Shown one piece after another: positions 28,602-37,172 of a stretch of 64,000 nt of DNA. Origin of the DNA: Bacillota bacterium (GTDB taxonomy: Bacteria; Bacillota; Sulfobacillia; Sulfobacillales; Sulfobacillaceae); contig JAJYHT010000008.1 in the NCBI GenBank assembly GCA_021784595.1, forward strand, positions 1-64,000, given 5' to 3'. A model generated the notes under the pieces. The model was not told where the DNA came from. It saw only the letters and a program-made list of their open reading frames with translations, and made no database searches. The position numbers and the translations under genes are program-made. Every line of letters starts with the position of its first letter. Positions within the stretch are counted from its first letter, which is position 1.

Positions 28602-29432
28602 ATGAATATTGCAGAGCGATATCCGGCCCAAGCCGCTCCTAAAGTAGGGGTGGCCAAAATAACCACCACGCGCCAATGTTGGATGCAGTGTCGCTTTTGT
28701 GACTTTAGTCAATTTGCGCCACTGGTGTTTGGGGCAGATATTGACCCTTGTTTATCCCTCTCCAAAGCAGAAACGCAACTCAAAAGACTAAACCCCGCAG
28801 TCAAACTGCTTAAAATTCGCGGAGGACTCTCATTTCGTGAACCTTTTAGCTATTTTCGAGCTTTGGTCAAAACTGCTGCCAAAATGTTTTCTGGTCCCAT
28901 TCAAGCATTTTCTCCCATTGAGCTTTATCAATGGCACCGCATCGAACAGCGGCCTATACGCGACCTGTTGGCTGAGCTGCGGTGGGCTGGGGCCACCCAG
29001 TTAGGCCCCGGAGGCGGGGAATCTTTGGTCCAGCCATGGCGGGACCGTCTCTCTCCCAACCGCCTAGACGCAGAGGCTTGGTTGTCTTTAGCAAGCTTGG
29101 GGTGGGAAACCGGAATGCCTCCTAGTGCCATGATCTTGGCCGGACGGTGGCTTGCGAAAGAAGATCTGGCCCAGCATTTGCATTTGTTAACCACCCAATC
29201 CTGGCACCATCTTGAAGTGAAAATTATGCGCCCCGTCACCCTGCATCCTGAACTGGAGCCGATCCATTTGATTGCCTTATGTCGTCTCGTCTCCGAGATT
29301 AAAGAGAAAATGCCCGATACACCGCTCTACGTAAACGACCCCTCCTACCCATTAACAGACGATGCATATCTGTTGTTGACACGAGCCGGGGCGGACGGGT
29401 TTTATACCACATTGGAGGACATTGAACCGTGA
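28602..29432 (+). CDS. Radical SAM protein, MqnC/CofH-like
   Basis: 276 residues. The [4Fe-4S] site 'CWMQCRFCDF' (CxxxCxxC) lies at residues about 27-35. 'RWAGATQLGPGGGESLVQPWRDRLSPNRLDAEAWL' follows the pattern of menaquinone-futalosine and F420 radical SAM enzymes (MqnC, MqnE, CofH), where a GGG/GT turn is followed by 'ISP..L....WL'. It is about 80 residues shorter than MqnC and lacks its C-terminal part. The ATG at 28602 is divergent from yqfC. The stop overlaps the next gene by 4 nt. No other futalosine gene is in the window, so a menaquinone role is unproven; the substrate is unknown. Confidence 0.75.
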   Translation: MNIAERYPAQAAPKVGVAKITTTRQCWMQCRFCDFSQFAPLVFGADIDPCLSLSKAETQLKRLNPAVKLLKIRGGLSFREPFSYFRALVKTAAKMFSGPIQAFSPIELYQWHRIEQRPIRDLLAELRWAGATQLGPGGGESLVQPWRDRLSPNRLDAEAWLSLASLGWETGMPPSAMILAGRWLAKEDLAQHLHLLTTQSWHHLEVKIMRPVTLHPELEPIHLIALCRLVSEIKEKMPDTPLYVNDPSYPLTDDAYLLLTRAGADGFYTTLEDIEP

Positions 29433-30097
29433 ATGAGGCGTTGCTGTGGATACCCACCCTGGATCTGACGTCTGTGCCCGCGCCGTATCATGAGGCATCG
29501 GCCAAGATGTTTTTAGCGGCTCACCACGGACGCGGGCATATCATCAGCCCCGACCCGCTGGTTATTCGCGTGCCTTCGCTTGCGCTCACCAGTCCCCGCC
29601 CGGGGTTTGCTTGCCATCTCATCTCCCAGAGCCCGATTCCCGATGGCCCGTTGGAACTGATCGATGTAACCATTTCGTGTCCCCGTGGAGTGCAAGATCC
29701 CCATCTCGCGCGCCTGGACCAAATATTCAAGAAGGGGCCCGTTAGACGCGTGATTTTGACACGTCAGAGCCCCGAACAGAGCCTGAACGCCATTGCGCAA
29801 GCCTTGGACACCTTGTTGGATACTTTTCCTGAAATCCTCATAGCCATTGACGTCAATTCGTTTGGCTGGGATGCTGCCTCCCATTTTGCCGCAGAATATC
29901 CCCCAATCCTCCTGGATGGCATAGCAGACTCTGAATTGTGGCGTTTGATGGACTTAGCCCAAGTACTTCAACGGCCAGTATGGCTCGACGATTTCAGCCA
30001 TCATCCCAAACCGGTTCCCGAATTGCCACAATATAAGATATTTGATCCGCCTCCTGTGGATGTGCACCGCATCCCATTTTCCAGCAGATTTCGATAG
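29429..30097 (+). CDS. Unrecognised protein coupled to the radical SAM gene
   Basis: 222 residues, cytoplasmic by composition, with no signal peptide or membrane helix. I recognise no family. It contains alternating strand/helix-like segments such as 'PLELIDVTISCPRG', 'VRRVILTRQSPEQSLNAIAQALD', 'PEILIAIDVNSFGWD' and 'PPILLDGIADSELWRLMDLAQ', which look like part of a beta/alpha barrel. The GTG start overlaps the radical SAM stop (GTGA). It might be a partner subunit or supply the part missing from the short radical SAM protein (speculative). Confidence 0.75.
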   Translation: MNEALLWIPTLDLTSVPAPYHEASAKMFLAAHHGRGHIISPDPLVIRVPSLALTSPRPGFACHLISQSPIPDGPLELIDVTISCPRGVQDPHLARLDQIFKKGPVRRVILTRQSPEQSLNAIAQALDTLLDTFPEILIAIDVNSFGWDAASHFAAEYPPILLDGIADSELWRLMDLAQVLQRPVWLDDFSHHPKPVPELPQYKIFDPPPVDVHRIPFSSRFR

Positions 30098-30115
30098 CAC
30101 AAGGGGGTAACCAAT

Positions 30116-30712
30116 TTGAGTGAGCTGGAAATTTTATCTACAAGGGAAGCCAAAGCCTTTATTTGCCAAGGAGTGGCCATTGTCGACGTGCGCAGTCTTC
30201 GCTCCTATTGCCAAGGGCATATTGTGGGATCGCTGTCACTGCCCGGCGGGCGTTATCAGCTCTCCCTTATGGCCACACAAAAAGAGTTGGCGGATCGCCG
30301 AGCCCTACTTATCGCCGATACGCCCACCACCGCCTATGAATCGGCCGAAGAGCTGAGCAGCGCCCGGGTCGCTGTGGTGGGAGCCTGGGTCACGTCAAGC
30401 GAAGGTTTCCAGCATGCAGGCCTGCGGACCAAATTTTTAACTGGCCTCAAACGGGCACACATCCCGTCATATCTGGCAGCGCATCCTGACACCGTAGTTT
30501 TTGATATACGAGAACGTCATGAGAGCGATCAATTCCCCTTGCCGTGGCTTTGCCATTCTTCGCCGCTTTCCAGTTGGCCTCGGTCTCTACCCGCTGTCGA
30601 CCCCGACGATGCCCTGCTGCTGTTCGCAGACGATGCGCACAGGCCTTTGTGGGCCGCATGGGCTCTGCTGCAATGGGGTTTTCAAAACATCGCCTATATT
30701 AAGGAGCACTGA
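30116..30712 (+). CDS. Double rhodanese-like domain protein
   Basis: 198 residues made of two rhodanese-like modules. The first has 'VAIVDVRSLRSYCQGHIVGSLSLPGGRY' (residues about 20-47), the standard CH2A/CH2B pattern. The second has 'DTVVFDIRERHESDQFPLP' and ends 'WAAWALLQWGFQNIAYIKEH'. The loops where the catalytic Cys should sit read 'LIADTPTT' and 'LFADDAHRP', so neither module has a standard sulfurtransferase cysteine. TTG start at 30116 with GGGGG 7 nt upstream. Last gene of the radical SAM cassette; likely a binding or scaffold role rather than thiosulfate sulfurtransferase. Confidence 0.78.
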   Translation: MSELEILSTREAKAFICQGVAIVDVRSLRSYCQGHIVGSLSLPGGRYQLSLMATQKELADRRALLIADTPTTAYESAEELSSARVAVVGAWVTSSEGFQHAGLRTKFLTGLKRAHIPSYLAAHPDTVVFDIRERHESDQFPLPWLCHSSPLSSWPRSLPAVDPDDALLLFADDAHRPLWAAWALLQWGFQNIAYIKEH

Positions 30713-31736
30713 GCGCAACTGCCCGGACCACAGCCGGGTCGGGCACAACAATCCCAAAGGAAGGGCCGAATCGACCCGTGCGCTGATTGAACCAGATGCC
30801 CTGCGAGGGCCCGTCCAGTATCACCAGCCAAGGAGTGCCCCGTCGTCCTACCACCACCATGGTTGCCTCTCTCGGCGAGGGCCAAGGAAGCATTTTGCTC
30901 CATTGTGGACGAGTGCCCCGGTAGGATACAAGTCCCTGCACCGTCAATCCCCATAGCGGCCATCCAGGCAAAATAGCCAAAACCGCTCGGCGCACACCAG
31001 AAAATGAGTAGCGCATGGAATGACTGGCATTCTCGTGGGCGATCCATTGCCCAAATCCTCGCTGTCCACTGGCATAAGGGATGATGGCGGTGCCCCGCGC
31101 AAATCCTACGGTGCCGGCGGGAGCCCCGCCAGAAAATATGGGGTAGGATGGCCCATGGGCCGTGAGACCTATGATATAAGCACGGTGCGGATCTACTACA
31201 AAGGCAGACGGCATTCCCATAGGGCCCACAACCAGGGTGACAATTCCTTGAGGCAAAGACCGTCTCACCTTCTGCCAGCGGTTTTTTTCAAATCGCCAAA
31301 CTTGGGCATGCGACGCTGAGGGAGTTTGGACTACGGCATAGAGTGCGCTCGACAACCAACGGATCGATAAAGCATCGTACGGAGCGGGCAACTGCGCATA
31401 AGGACGCACTTGTTGAGACCTTGTGATAGCAACGATATGGTGGCCTAAGGTAACCAAAATCTGGTGACTAGGGCCCGAAGTGACAATTTGGGTTTGGGCT
31501 ACCAAACCTAATCTGCCCAGCTTGATGGGCCCCTCCTCGGGGTTTCCGGCCGCTGAGTAATGCCTCGCCCATAACCATTCGGCGCCCGCAGAACCGGGCG
31601 TCGCATAGAAAACGAACAAACTTTGGGGCTGAACCGACACCGAGCCACATCCCGCAATGGTCAAGATCAAACATAACAATAAGAAGCCTTTTGCCGACCG
31701 ACGACGGCAAAAGGCCTTAAATACGGTGCTGTTCAT
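30699..31736 (-). CDS. Lipoprotein of unknown function
   Basis: 345 residues. A basic N-terminus and hydrophobic segment are followed by the lipobox 'LTIAGC', so it should be a membrane-anchored lipoprotein outside the cytoplasmic membrane. The rest has repeated short strand patterns with Trp and Gly ('WRFEKNRWQKVRRSLPQG', 'GQWIAHENA'), which could form a beta-propeller. Its ATG overlaps the yqeY stop (ATGA), so it is expressed with rpsU-yqeY. The 3' end overlaps the convergent rhodanese-like gene by 14 nt. Confidence 0.78.
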   Translation of the reverse strand: MNSTVFKAFCRRRSAKGFLLLCLILTIAGCGSVSVQPQSLFVFYATPGSAGAEWLWARHYSAAGNPEEGPIKLGRLGLVAQTQIVTSGPSHQILVTLGHHIVAITRSQQVRPYAQLPAPYDALSIRWLSSALYAVVQTPSASHAQVWRFEKNRWQKVRRSLPQGIVTLVVGPMGMPSAFVVDPHRAYIIGLTAHGPSYPIFSGGAPAGTVGFARGTAIIPYASGQRGFGQWIAHENASHSMRYSFSGVRRAVLAILPGWPLWGLTVQGLVSYRGTRPQWSKMLPWPSPREATMVVVGRRGTPWLVILDGPSQGIWFNQRTGRFGPSFGIVVPDPAVVRAVALSAP

Positions 31737-32188
31737 ACCAACGAAGACAGTTCTGCTTTCACCAATTCGGAGACTTGGCGTCCATCAGCCCGCCCGCGAG
31801 TTTTGGGCGCCAACCAAGCCATCACCTTGCCCATATCTTTAGGACTGGTTGCAGACACAGAAGACACAGCTTGCGAGACCAACACCCGCAATTCATCCGC
31901 AGTCAGAGGAGTTGGCAAATACTGAGACAGCAATTCCATCTCATGATGCAATTTGTCTATTAAGTCCTGGCGCCCACTTCGCTCAAAGTCAGGCAAGGCA
32001 TCACGACGTTCTTTGAGTTCTTTGGCAATGACCCCTAATATGCCATCGTCGTCCAAGGTAATGCGTTCGCTCCGGGTTTCGGCGGCCAATATGGCCGCCT
32101 TGATACCCCGAATAACAGTAAGGCGGGCTTGGTCCTTAGCCCGCATCGCTCCCTTGAGGTCTTCACTCAATTGTTCTCGCAGAGACAC
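31733..32188 (-). CDS. yqeY: GatB/YqeY-domain protein
   Basis: 151 residues, full length. 'SLREQLSEDLKGAMRAKDQARLTVIRGIKAAI' and 'YLPTPLTADEL...DMGKVMAWLAPKTRGRADG' are the family hallmarks. YqeY resembles the C-terminal tRNA-binding domain of GatB; its role is not settled. It follows rpsU as in most Firmicutes. Confidence 0.95.
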   Translation of the reverse strand: MSLREQLSEDLKGAMRAKDQARLTVIRGIKAAILAAETRSERITLDDDGILGVIAKELKERRDALPDFERSGRQDLIDKLHHEMELLSQYLPTPLTADELRVLVSQAVSSVSATSPKDMGKVMAWLAPKTRGRADGRQVSELVKAELSSLV

Positions 32189-32199
32189 AAGAGACCTCC

Positions 32200-32376
32200 T
32201 TACTTTACGCGTTTTTTTCTTGCGGCCTCAGATTTTTTCTTACGTCGCACACTGGGTTTTTCATAATGCTCGTGGCGTCGGGCCTCCGCGAGCACCCCAG
32301 CCTTTTGAATTTGGCGCTTGAAGCGACGGAGCGCGCTTTCCAAACTCTCATTTTTGCCAACCTTGACTTCTGACAT
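32200..32376 (-). CDS. rpsU: 30S ribosomal protein S21
   Basis: 58 residues: '[26 protein letters not shown]' then a basic tail '[22 protein letters not shown]'. The ATG at 32376 has GGAGGGAG upstream. Preceded by a near-consensus sigma-A promoter. Confidence 0.97.
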   Translation of the reverse strand: MSEVKVGKNESLESALRRFKRQIQKAGVLAEARRHEHYEKPSVRRKKKSEAARKKRVK

Positions 32377-32422
32377 TGTCTCCCTCCCCTCCACCCGAAC
32401 GGGTCGGGGTAAGCTTCCCTCT

Positions 32423-32452
32423 ATTATACGGGGCTAAAGGAAATTGTGTCAA
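32423..32452 (-). promoter_or_regulatory. Sigma-A promoter of rpsU-yqeY-lipoprotein
   Basis: On the minus strand TTGACA (32447-32452), an 18-nt spacer and TATAAT (32423-32428) are both perfect consensus hexamers, 47 nt upstream of the rpsU start. Confidence 0.85.
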
Positions 32453-32476
32453 ACTGTCCTAAGGCGCGGCAAACCG

Positions 32477-32626
32477 TTACCAGGGGCGATACAAATGCCC
32501 GTACTTGGTGACACACTCCTTGCATAATGTGCTTTCTAAAAACCCCGACGCCAAGGAGGCCGAATGACGTTTAACCACAGGTTTATGACAAATATCGCAA
32601 AATTTAAGTTCGATTAATTTACCCAC
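32477..32626 (-). CDS. Small four-cysteine zinc-ribbon protein
   Basis: 49 residues with CDIC (near residue 8) and CKEC (near residue 36), a spacing suited to one zinc ion, then 'VTKYGHLYRPW'. The GTG at 32626 is chosen because GGAGG lies 7 nt upstream; upstream codons are open but end in non-typical sequence. It lies between rsmE and rpsU, where Bacillus has mtaB. Small two-CxxC proteins of this type include anti-sigma factors such as CsfB/Gin of spore-formers, but the similarity here is limited to the cysteine spacing. Confidence 0.65.
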   Translation of the reverse strand: MGKLIELKFCDICHKPVVKRHSASLASGFLESTLCKECVTKYGHLYRPW

Positions 32627-32705
32627 CCTAGGTCCTCCTTCCATGACCCTAGGATGACCACCAATGGGATTCGTCAGTCTAGCATTGTTGACCAAAAGTG
32701 GAAGT

Positions 32706-33428
32706 CTAACCTCTGATGCCACCCCGTGCATTCAAGAGTGCCAAAATCGTTACCGTGGCAAATGCACCAGCGTTTTCAGCACGAAACACATGATTGCCCA
32801 ACGATGCCGAAATGAACCCCGCGCTGGTTAAAGCCTCTTTATCGCTTGGCGCCAATCCTCCCTCGGGACCGACCACCAAAGCAATCCGATGCGTTTGTTG
32901 CACTGTTTGAACCAACAAAGCCTCTGATATCAGAGGCGAATAAGGGTCCAACATAATGCCCACCGCATCCGCAGGCAATGCGATGGCTTGCACCGTTTGC
33001 AGAGCATGAATTTTAGGTACCTTTGCGCCCAGGCACTGTTCGGTGGCCTCTTTAGCAATCGTTGTCCACCGTTGCATTTTGTTAGGCGATATGCTGCGCA
33101 CCTGGGAACGCTCCGTCACGATAGGAAAGAATTCGGCCACTCCAGCTTCAGTGGCCCGCTCAACCACCTCGGAGAAATGATCTTGTTTCAACAGCGATTG
33201 ATACAACGCAATATCAGCCGCCAGTGGCAAAACAGCCGGCAGCGGGCGCAGCAAACGCACCGTACCGCTTTCGGTCAATTGGCCCTCAAAAACTTCTTGG
33301 GCCACTTTGATCTCTACGGAATCCCCTTTATTGCGACGCATTACCCGCCCTAGGTAGTGCTGCTGGTCGTCGTTGAGCAACACCAGGTCACCGTGACGCT
33401 GATCATCTTCGCACACCAAACGGATCAT
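32706..33428 (-). CDS. rsmE: 16S rRNA (uracil-1498-N3)-methyltransferase RsmE
   Basis: 240 residues of the SPOUT knot family. The N-terminal PUA-like part has 'QQHYLGRVMRRNKGDSVEI', and the C-terminal knot has 'LVVGPEGGLAPSDKEAL' and 'SLGNHVFRAENA'. The ATG at 33428 overlaps the prmA stop (ATGA) with GGAGG 7 nt upstream. Confidence 0.94.
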   Translation of the reverse strand: MIRLVCEDDQRHGDLVLLNDDQQHYLGRVMRRNKGDSVEIKVAQEVFEGQLTESGTVRLLRPLPAVLPLAADIALYQSLLKQDHFSEVVERATEAGVAEFFPIVTERSQVRSISPNKMQRWTTIAKEATEQCLGAKVPKIHALQTVQAIALPADAVGIMLDPYSPLISEALLVQTVQQTHRIALVVGPEGGLAPSDKEALTSAGFISASLGNHVFRAENAGAFATVTILALLNARGGIRG

Positions 33429-34297
33429 CGGGTTGCCTCCAGCGCCACCCAGCCCTCCCGCCGCTCTATCCAAGCCACCTGGTAGAACGTTGGGCCCAAC
33501 GCGGCTAAAACTTCTTCTAGCCGATCGTCAACAATTCCCGACAACACCAAACGCGCTGTGGGAGTTGCATATTGTATTACATGGCTCCATTCTGCCACAA
33601 TAATTTCTGTAATCAAGTTCATGACAATCAAGTCAAACGTCTGGAGCTCGACTTGGCTCAACGTCCCACTAACCACCTCGACTGTCACCCCATTTCGCCT
33701 GATGTTGCTGGCCAAGGCTGTTAAAGCCACGGGATCGGGCTCGACTGCCACCACCTTTGCCGCTCCTGCCTTGGCTGCTGCAATCGCCAGCACACCAGAG
33801 CCTGACCCTAGGTCCAACACGCGCTGGCCCAGCACCGGGTGCACTAGTATCCGTTGGAGACACATCTGGGTCGTGGCATGAGTCCCGGTACCAAAGGCCA
33901 TGCCGGGGTCCAGCCAAATGGTGCGCTGTTCGGGAAACGGCGAGGCACGATGCCAAGCAGGCATAATGACACGGTCGGACACGACGATCGGAACGTAATA
34001 CTGCTTCCAATTGTTTTCCCAATCCTCGGCCTTCACTGAGGCAAAAGACGCTTGTGCTCCAAATCGCGCGAGAATCGCCTCCTGACGCCACTCCCACCTG
34101 TCATCAGAAAGAAAATAAGCTCGCACAAAGGGTTCCCCAGCTGGCAGACGAATATCAGCAAACGGGCTGTCGACAACCAGCCCGTCTTCCCATTGAAGCC
34201 CATCAGCACCAATCCCATACAAAAAATCCTGCGCCTCTTCCAGTGCCTTTGGATCGGCCACCAGGATGGTGACTTCCCAATACGACAACGGCGGCAT
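33425..34297 (-). CDS. prmA: Ribosomal protein L11 methyltransferase
   Basis: 290 residues. SAM-dependent trimethylation of ribosomal protein L11. The SAM-binding motif 'VLDLGSGSGVLAIAAAKAGAAKVVAVEPDP' in outline starts near residue 160; 'DPGMAFGTGTHATTQM' and the post-motif 'IVMNLI' are family features. The ATG at 34297 lies one base after the dnaJ stop; an ATG six codons earlier within dnaJ is an alternative. Confidence 0.94.
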   Translation of the reverse strand: MPPLSYWEVTILVADPKALEEAQDFLYGIGADGLQWEDGLVVDSPFADIRLPAGEPFVRAYFLSDDRWEWRQEAILARFGAQASFASVKAEDWENNWKQYYVPIVVSDRVIMPAWHRASPFPEQRTIWLDPGMAFGTGTHATTQMCLQRILVHPVLGQRVLDLGSGSGVLAIAAAKAGAAKVVAVEPDPVALTALASNIRRNGVTVEVVSGTLSQVELQTFDLIVMNLITEIIVAEWSHVIQYATPTARLVLSGIVDDRLEEVLAALGPTFYQVAWIERREGWVALEATR

Positions 34298-34298
34298 A

Positions 34299-35414
34299 TT
34301 AGCGGCCCAAGGCATCTTTGACCTTGCGTAAAATGCTTTTATCTTCCGGCAGCACATTTTCCTGCCGCATTTCGGCCCACATATGCAACACTTCACGTTC
34401 GCGATGGTTGAGGTGCGTCGGTACGGTGACCTGGACCCTGACGTTAAGCGACCCTCGGCTTGCCATATTCCCGAGTCTAGGCAATCCCTGGCGTGCCATT
34501 TTGAACACAGTGCCGGTTTGGGTGCCGGGGGGAATATGCAATGGCTCCTCGCCCTTTAACCCTTGAACCGTGATGTCGGCGCCCAGGGCTGCTTGAGCAA
34601 ATCCGATCGGCACATCGCACCACAAATCGTCTCCCTCGCGACTAAATTTGTCGCTCTCTTTCACGTGAATGAAGACAATCAGATCGCCGGCCGGACCACC
34701 CCTCTGACCCGCACCGCCTTCACCACTGACCCGCAACCGTGTCCCCTCGTCCACCCCTGGGGGAACTTGCACGGTAAGGCGCTTTTCGGCTCGGATTTGG
34801 CCTCGCCCACCGCACTGAGTACAGGGATGCGGGACGTAGCGACCAGTCCCGCGACACCGCGAACAGGTTTCCACTTGCCGAATGCGTCCCAAAAAACTTT
34901 CCCGAATACGTTCTACTTGGCCAGTCCCGCGGCATTGCGGACACGTCTCAAGACGGGTGCCAGGCTCAGCTTGGTTGCCATGGCAATGAGGACAAATCTC
35001 ATCTCGCACCAAGCGCACTTCTTGCTCGACGCCGTCTACCACGTCTTCAAGCTCGATCGTCAAGTCGTAACGAAGGTCCGGTCCCCGTTCTGGCCCCGAC
35101 CGCCGAGACTGGGTGGCACCGCCGAAAAACATATCAAAAATATCTCCAAACCCGCTAAAACCAAAATCAGCTCCCCCAGCAGGGCCAGCTCCCGCCGCCT
35201 GATGGCCGAATTGGTCATATCGAGCCCGTTTTTCTGGATCCGATAAAACTTGATAGGCTTCGTTAAGCTCTTTGAATTGTTCCTCGGCTTGGGTATTGCC
35301 AGGATTGGCATCTGGATGATGCTTGGCTGCCAATCGTCGGAACTGCTTTTTGATTTCGTCTGGGGAAGCCCCGCGACTAACTCCCAACACTTCATAATAA
35401 TCCCGTTTCGCCAT
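34299..35414 (-). CDS. dnaJ: Chaperone protein DnaJ
   Basis: 371 residues. J domain with HPD ('[10 protein letters not shown]'), a Gly/Phe-rich linker (residues about 75-105), four CxxCxG zinc repeats (CPHCHG, CPQCRG, CSRCRG, CTQCGG) and the substrate-binding C-terminal domains. It follows grpE after only 27 nt; dnaK, normally in between, is absent. Confidence 0.97.
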   Translation of the reverse strand: MAKRDYYEVLGVSRGASPDEIKKQFRRLAAKHHPDANPGNTQAEEQFKELNEAYQVLSDPEKRARYDQFGHQAAGAGPAGGADFGFSGFGDIFDMFFGGATQSRRSGPERGPDLRYDLTIELEDVVDGVEQEVRLVRDEICPHCHGNQAEPGTRLETCPQCRGTGQVERIRESFLGRIRQVETCSRCRGTGRYVPHPCTQCGGRGQIRAEKRLTVQVPPGVDEGTRLRVSGEGGAGQRGGPAGDLIVFIHVKESDKFSREGDDLWCDVPIGFAQAALGADITVQGLKGEEPLHIPPGTQTGTVFKMARQGLPRLGNMASRGSLNVRVQVTVPTHLNHREREVLHMWAEMRQENVLPEDKSILRKVKDALGR

Positions 35415-35441
35415 GAATGACTTCCCTCCCCTGCTTGAACG

Positions 35442-36035
35442 TTATTCCGGTTGCTCGGATTCTACAGGTCCTTCAGAAACCTTGACCATGCTGGCGCGCA
35501 ACACGCGTTCCTTCCACCGAAACCCTTTCATCAATTCTTCCACTATCATTCCCTCGGGAAGATCGCTTGCCACCCTCTGTACCGCTTCATGCAAACGGGG
35601 ATCAAACATTTGGCCCGTCGAATCAATGGCTTCAACACCTTGGCGCGCTAACGCCTCGTTAAACCCTTTTAGCGTCATTTCCAGGCCTACCCGCCATGAC
35701 TTGGCATCGCCATCGTTGGGCATAAACTTCAAGGCACGCTCTAAATTATCGTACACTGGCAACAGATCAGACAGAATGGAGCCTACCACATAGGCCTTGA
35801 TATCTTCTCGTTCGCGATCAATGCGCCGCCGAAAATTGTCAAAGTCCGCCTGCAGTCTTACTAAGTGATCGTAGCGGTCTTGCGCTATCGCCTCCCAATC
35901 AGTTTGCGGCTCTTCACCCAGGGCGTCTTCCGCACCTTCGATGGGATTGACCTCACTACCCTCATCTGAATCCTTCATTTCGCTCATCTCGGCATCCGTC
36001 ATCTTGTCACCATCACGAAACGACTCCGCATCCAT
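35442..36035 (-). CDS. grpE: Nucleotide exchange factor GrpE
   Basis: 197 residues. Acidic N-terminus, a long coiled coil ('DRYDHLVRLQADFDNFRRRIDRERED') and the C-terminal beta domain ('GYR'-like 'GFRWKERVLRASMVKV'). Releases ADP from DnaK. Start ATG at 36035 with GGAGG 10 nt upstream. Downstream of hrcA by 21 nt. Confidence 0.96.
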   Translation of the reverse strand: MDAESFRDGDKMTDAEMSEMKDSDEGSEVNPIEGAEDALGEEPQTDWEAIAQDRYDHLVRLQADFDNFRRRIDREREDIKAYVVGSILSDLLPVYDNLERALKFMPNDGDAKSWRVGLEMTLKGFNEALARQGVEAIDSTGQMFDPRLHEAVQRVASDLPEGMIVEELMKGFRWKERVLRASMVKVSEGPVESEQPE

Positions 36036-36056
36036 AAGTCGGTATCCTCCTTGCTG

Positions 36057-37076
36057 CTACGCCCATTTAAGAGCGCGAGACAGTTCTTCTGATACAATTT
36101 CCAAAGTGGTCATCACGTGCGCATATTGCATCCTCTTGGGGCCAATAACGGACACTTGACCCACCACCTGTCCGCGCACCTGATAGGTGGCGGTTACCAC
36201 GCTGCAATCCCAAATCGCATCGACGGTTGATTCTTGACCGATGATAACATGGATATGCTCCGAATCCTGCACCGTATTGTGAAGCAATTGCTCCACCGCA
36301 TCGTCCCGTTCCAAAAACCCTAATACGCGCTGTACCTTACTGACATCCCTAAACTCGGGGTATTTCAAAATATTCAAAGGCCCGGCAAGCGTCACCCTGT
36401 CCTCACTGAGACGCCATTCTGACATCCATGCCAAAAGCGTTTCCCATAACCCATGGTAGCGCTCGACATCTGACGACAGGGGATCCAGTATGCGATCTTT
36501 CAATTCATTGATTGGAATGCCCCGAAATTCGCGGGAAAATTCTTTTGCCAGCCACCCCAATTCCTCAAAGCTGAGTTCCTCAGGCAAGGATACGGCGCGG
36601 TTTTCCACCATTCCGGAGTCGGTCGAAACCACCAACAGCAAGGTCCCGGGCTGCAATTGCATCACGCGTATCTCGCCTAGTCGCGCATCGCTAACCGGGG
36701 GACCCACCACTACCGACGGATAAGCCGTCATATCCGACACCATTCGTGCGGTTTGATGAATGAACCAAGCAATTTCACGCACTGGAGCCTGAAATGCCAA
36801 GCGTACCCGATGAACGATATCATGCGTCACCATAGGTCTTTGCATCAATTCATCCACATAATACCGATATCCCCGGTCTGATGGAACCCGTCCCGCAGAC
36901 GTGTGGGGTTGTTCTAGAAATCCGAGCTCTTCTAAATCTGCCATCTCGTTGCGAATGGTCGCCGAACTAATGCCAAGTCCATATTTCTTGGCTAAGGTGC
37001 GCGAGCCTACCGGTTCCGCGGAAGCAATATAATCGTCAATCAGAGTGCCTAAGATTCTCCGTTTTCGTGCATCCAT
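36057..37076 (-). CDS. hrcA: Heat-inducible transcription repressor HrcA
   Basis: 339 residues, full length. N-terminal winged helix 'RKRRILGTLIDDYIASAEPVGSRTLAKKYGLGISSATIRNEMADLEELGFLEQPHTSAGRVP' in outline matches HrcA exactly. It binds CIRCE, and a perfect CIRCE lies 28 nt upstream of its start. First gene of hrcA-grpE-dnaJ-prmA-rsmE. Confidence 0.97.
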   Translation of the reverse strand: MDARKRRILGTLIDDYIASAEPVGSRTLAKKYGLGISSATIRNEMADLEELGFLEQPHTSAGRVPSDRGYRYYVDELMQRPMVTHDIVHRVRLAFQAPVREIAWFIHQTARMVSDMTAYPSVVVGPPVSDARLGEIRVMQLQPGTLLLVVSTDSGMVENRAVSLPEELSFEELGWLAKEFSREFRGIPINELKDRILDPLSSDVERYHGLWETLLAWMSEWRLSEDRVTLAGPLNILKYPEFRDVSKVQRVLGFLERDDAVEQLLHNTVQDSEHIHVIIGQESTVDAIWDCSVVTATYQVRGQVVGQVSVIGPKRMQYAHVMTTLEIVSEELSRALKWA

Positions 37077-37103
37077 CGGTCTGCCCTCCGTTCAACGCAG
37101 GAC

Positions 37104-37130
37104 TTAGCACTCTAGCTACAGGAGTGCTAA
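37104..37130 (-). promoter_or_regulatory. CIRCE element (HrcA operator)
   Basis: TTAGCACTC-N9-GAGTGCTAA, a perfect match to the CIRCE consensus, between the promoter and the hrcA start. It makes the operon autoregulated and heat-inducible. Confidence 0.97.
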
Positions 37131-37142
37131 TGTATATTGAAA

Positions 37143-37172
37143 ACCATAGCACCCGGGCGTTTTGTGTGTCAA
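37143..37172 (-). promoter_or_regulatory. Sigma-A promoter of the hrcA operon
   Basis: TTGACA (37167-37172), an 18-nt spacer and TATGGT (37143-37148) on the minus strand. The -35 hexamer overlaps the hemW stop codon. CIRCE lies just downstream of the -10. Confidence 0.8.

Noticed and set aside
32644-32731. Upstream extension of the zinc-ribbon gene to an 84-residue protein
   Set aside because: The GTG at 32626 has a far better ribosome-binding site, and the extra residues are not domain-like and overlap rsmE.
37104-37130. Inverted repeat considered as a terminator of hemW
   Set aside because: It is an exact CIRCE element and lies downstream of a good promoter for hrcA.
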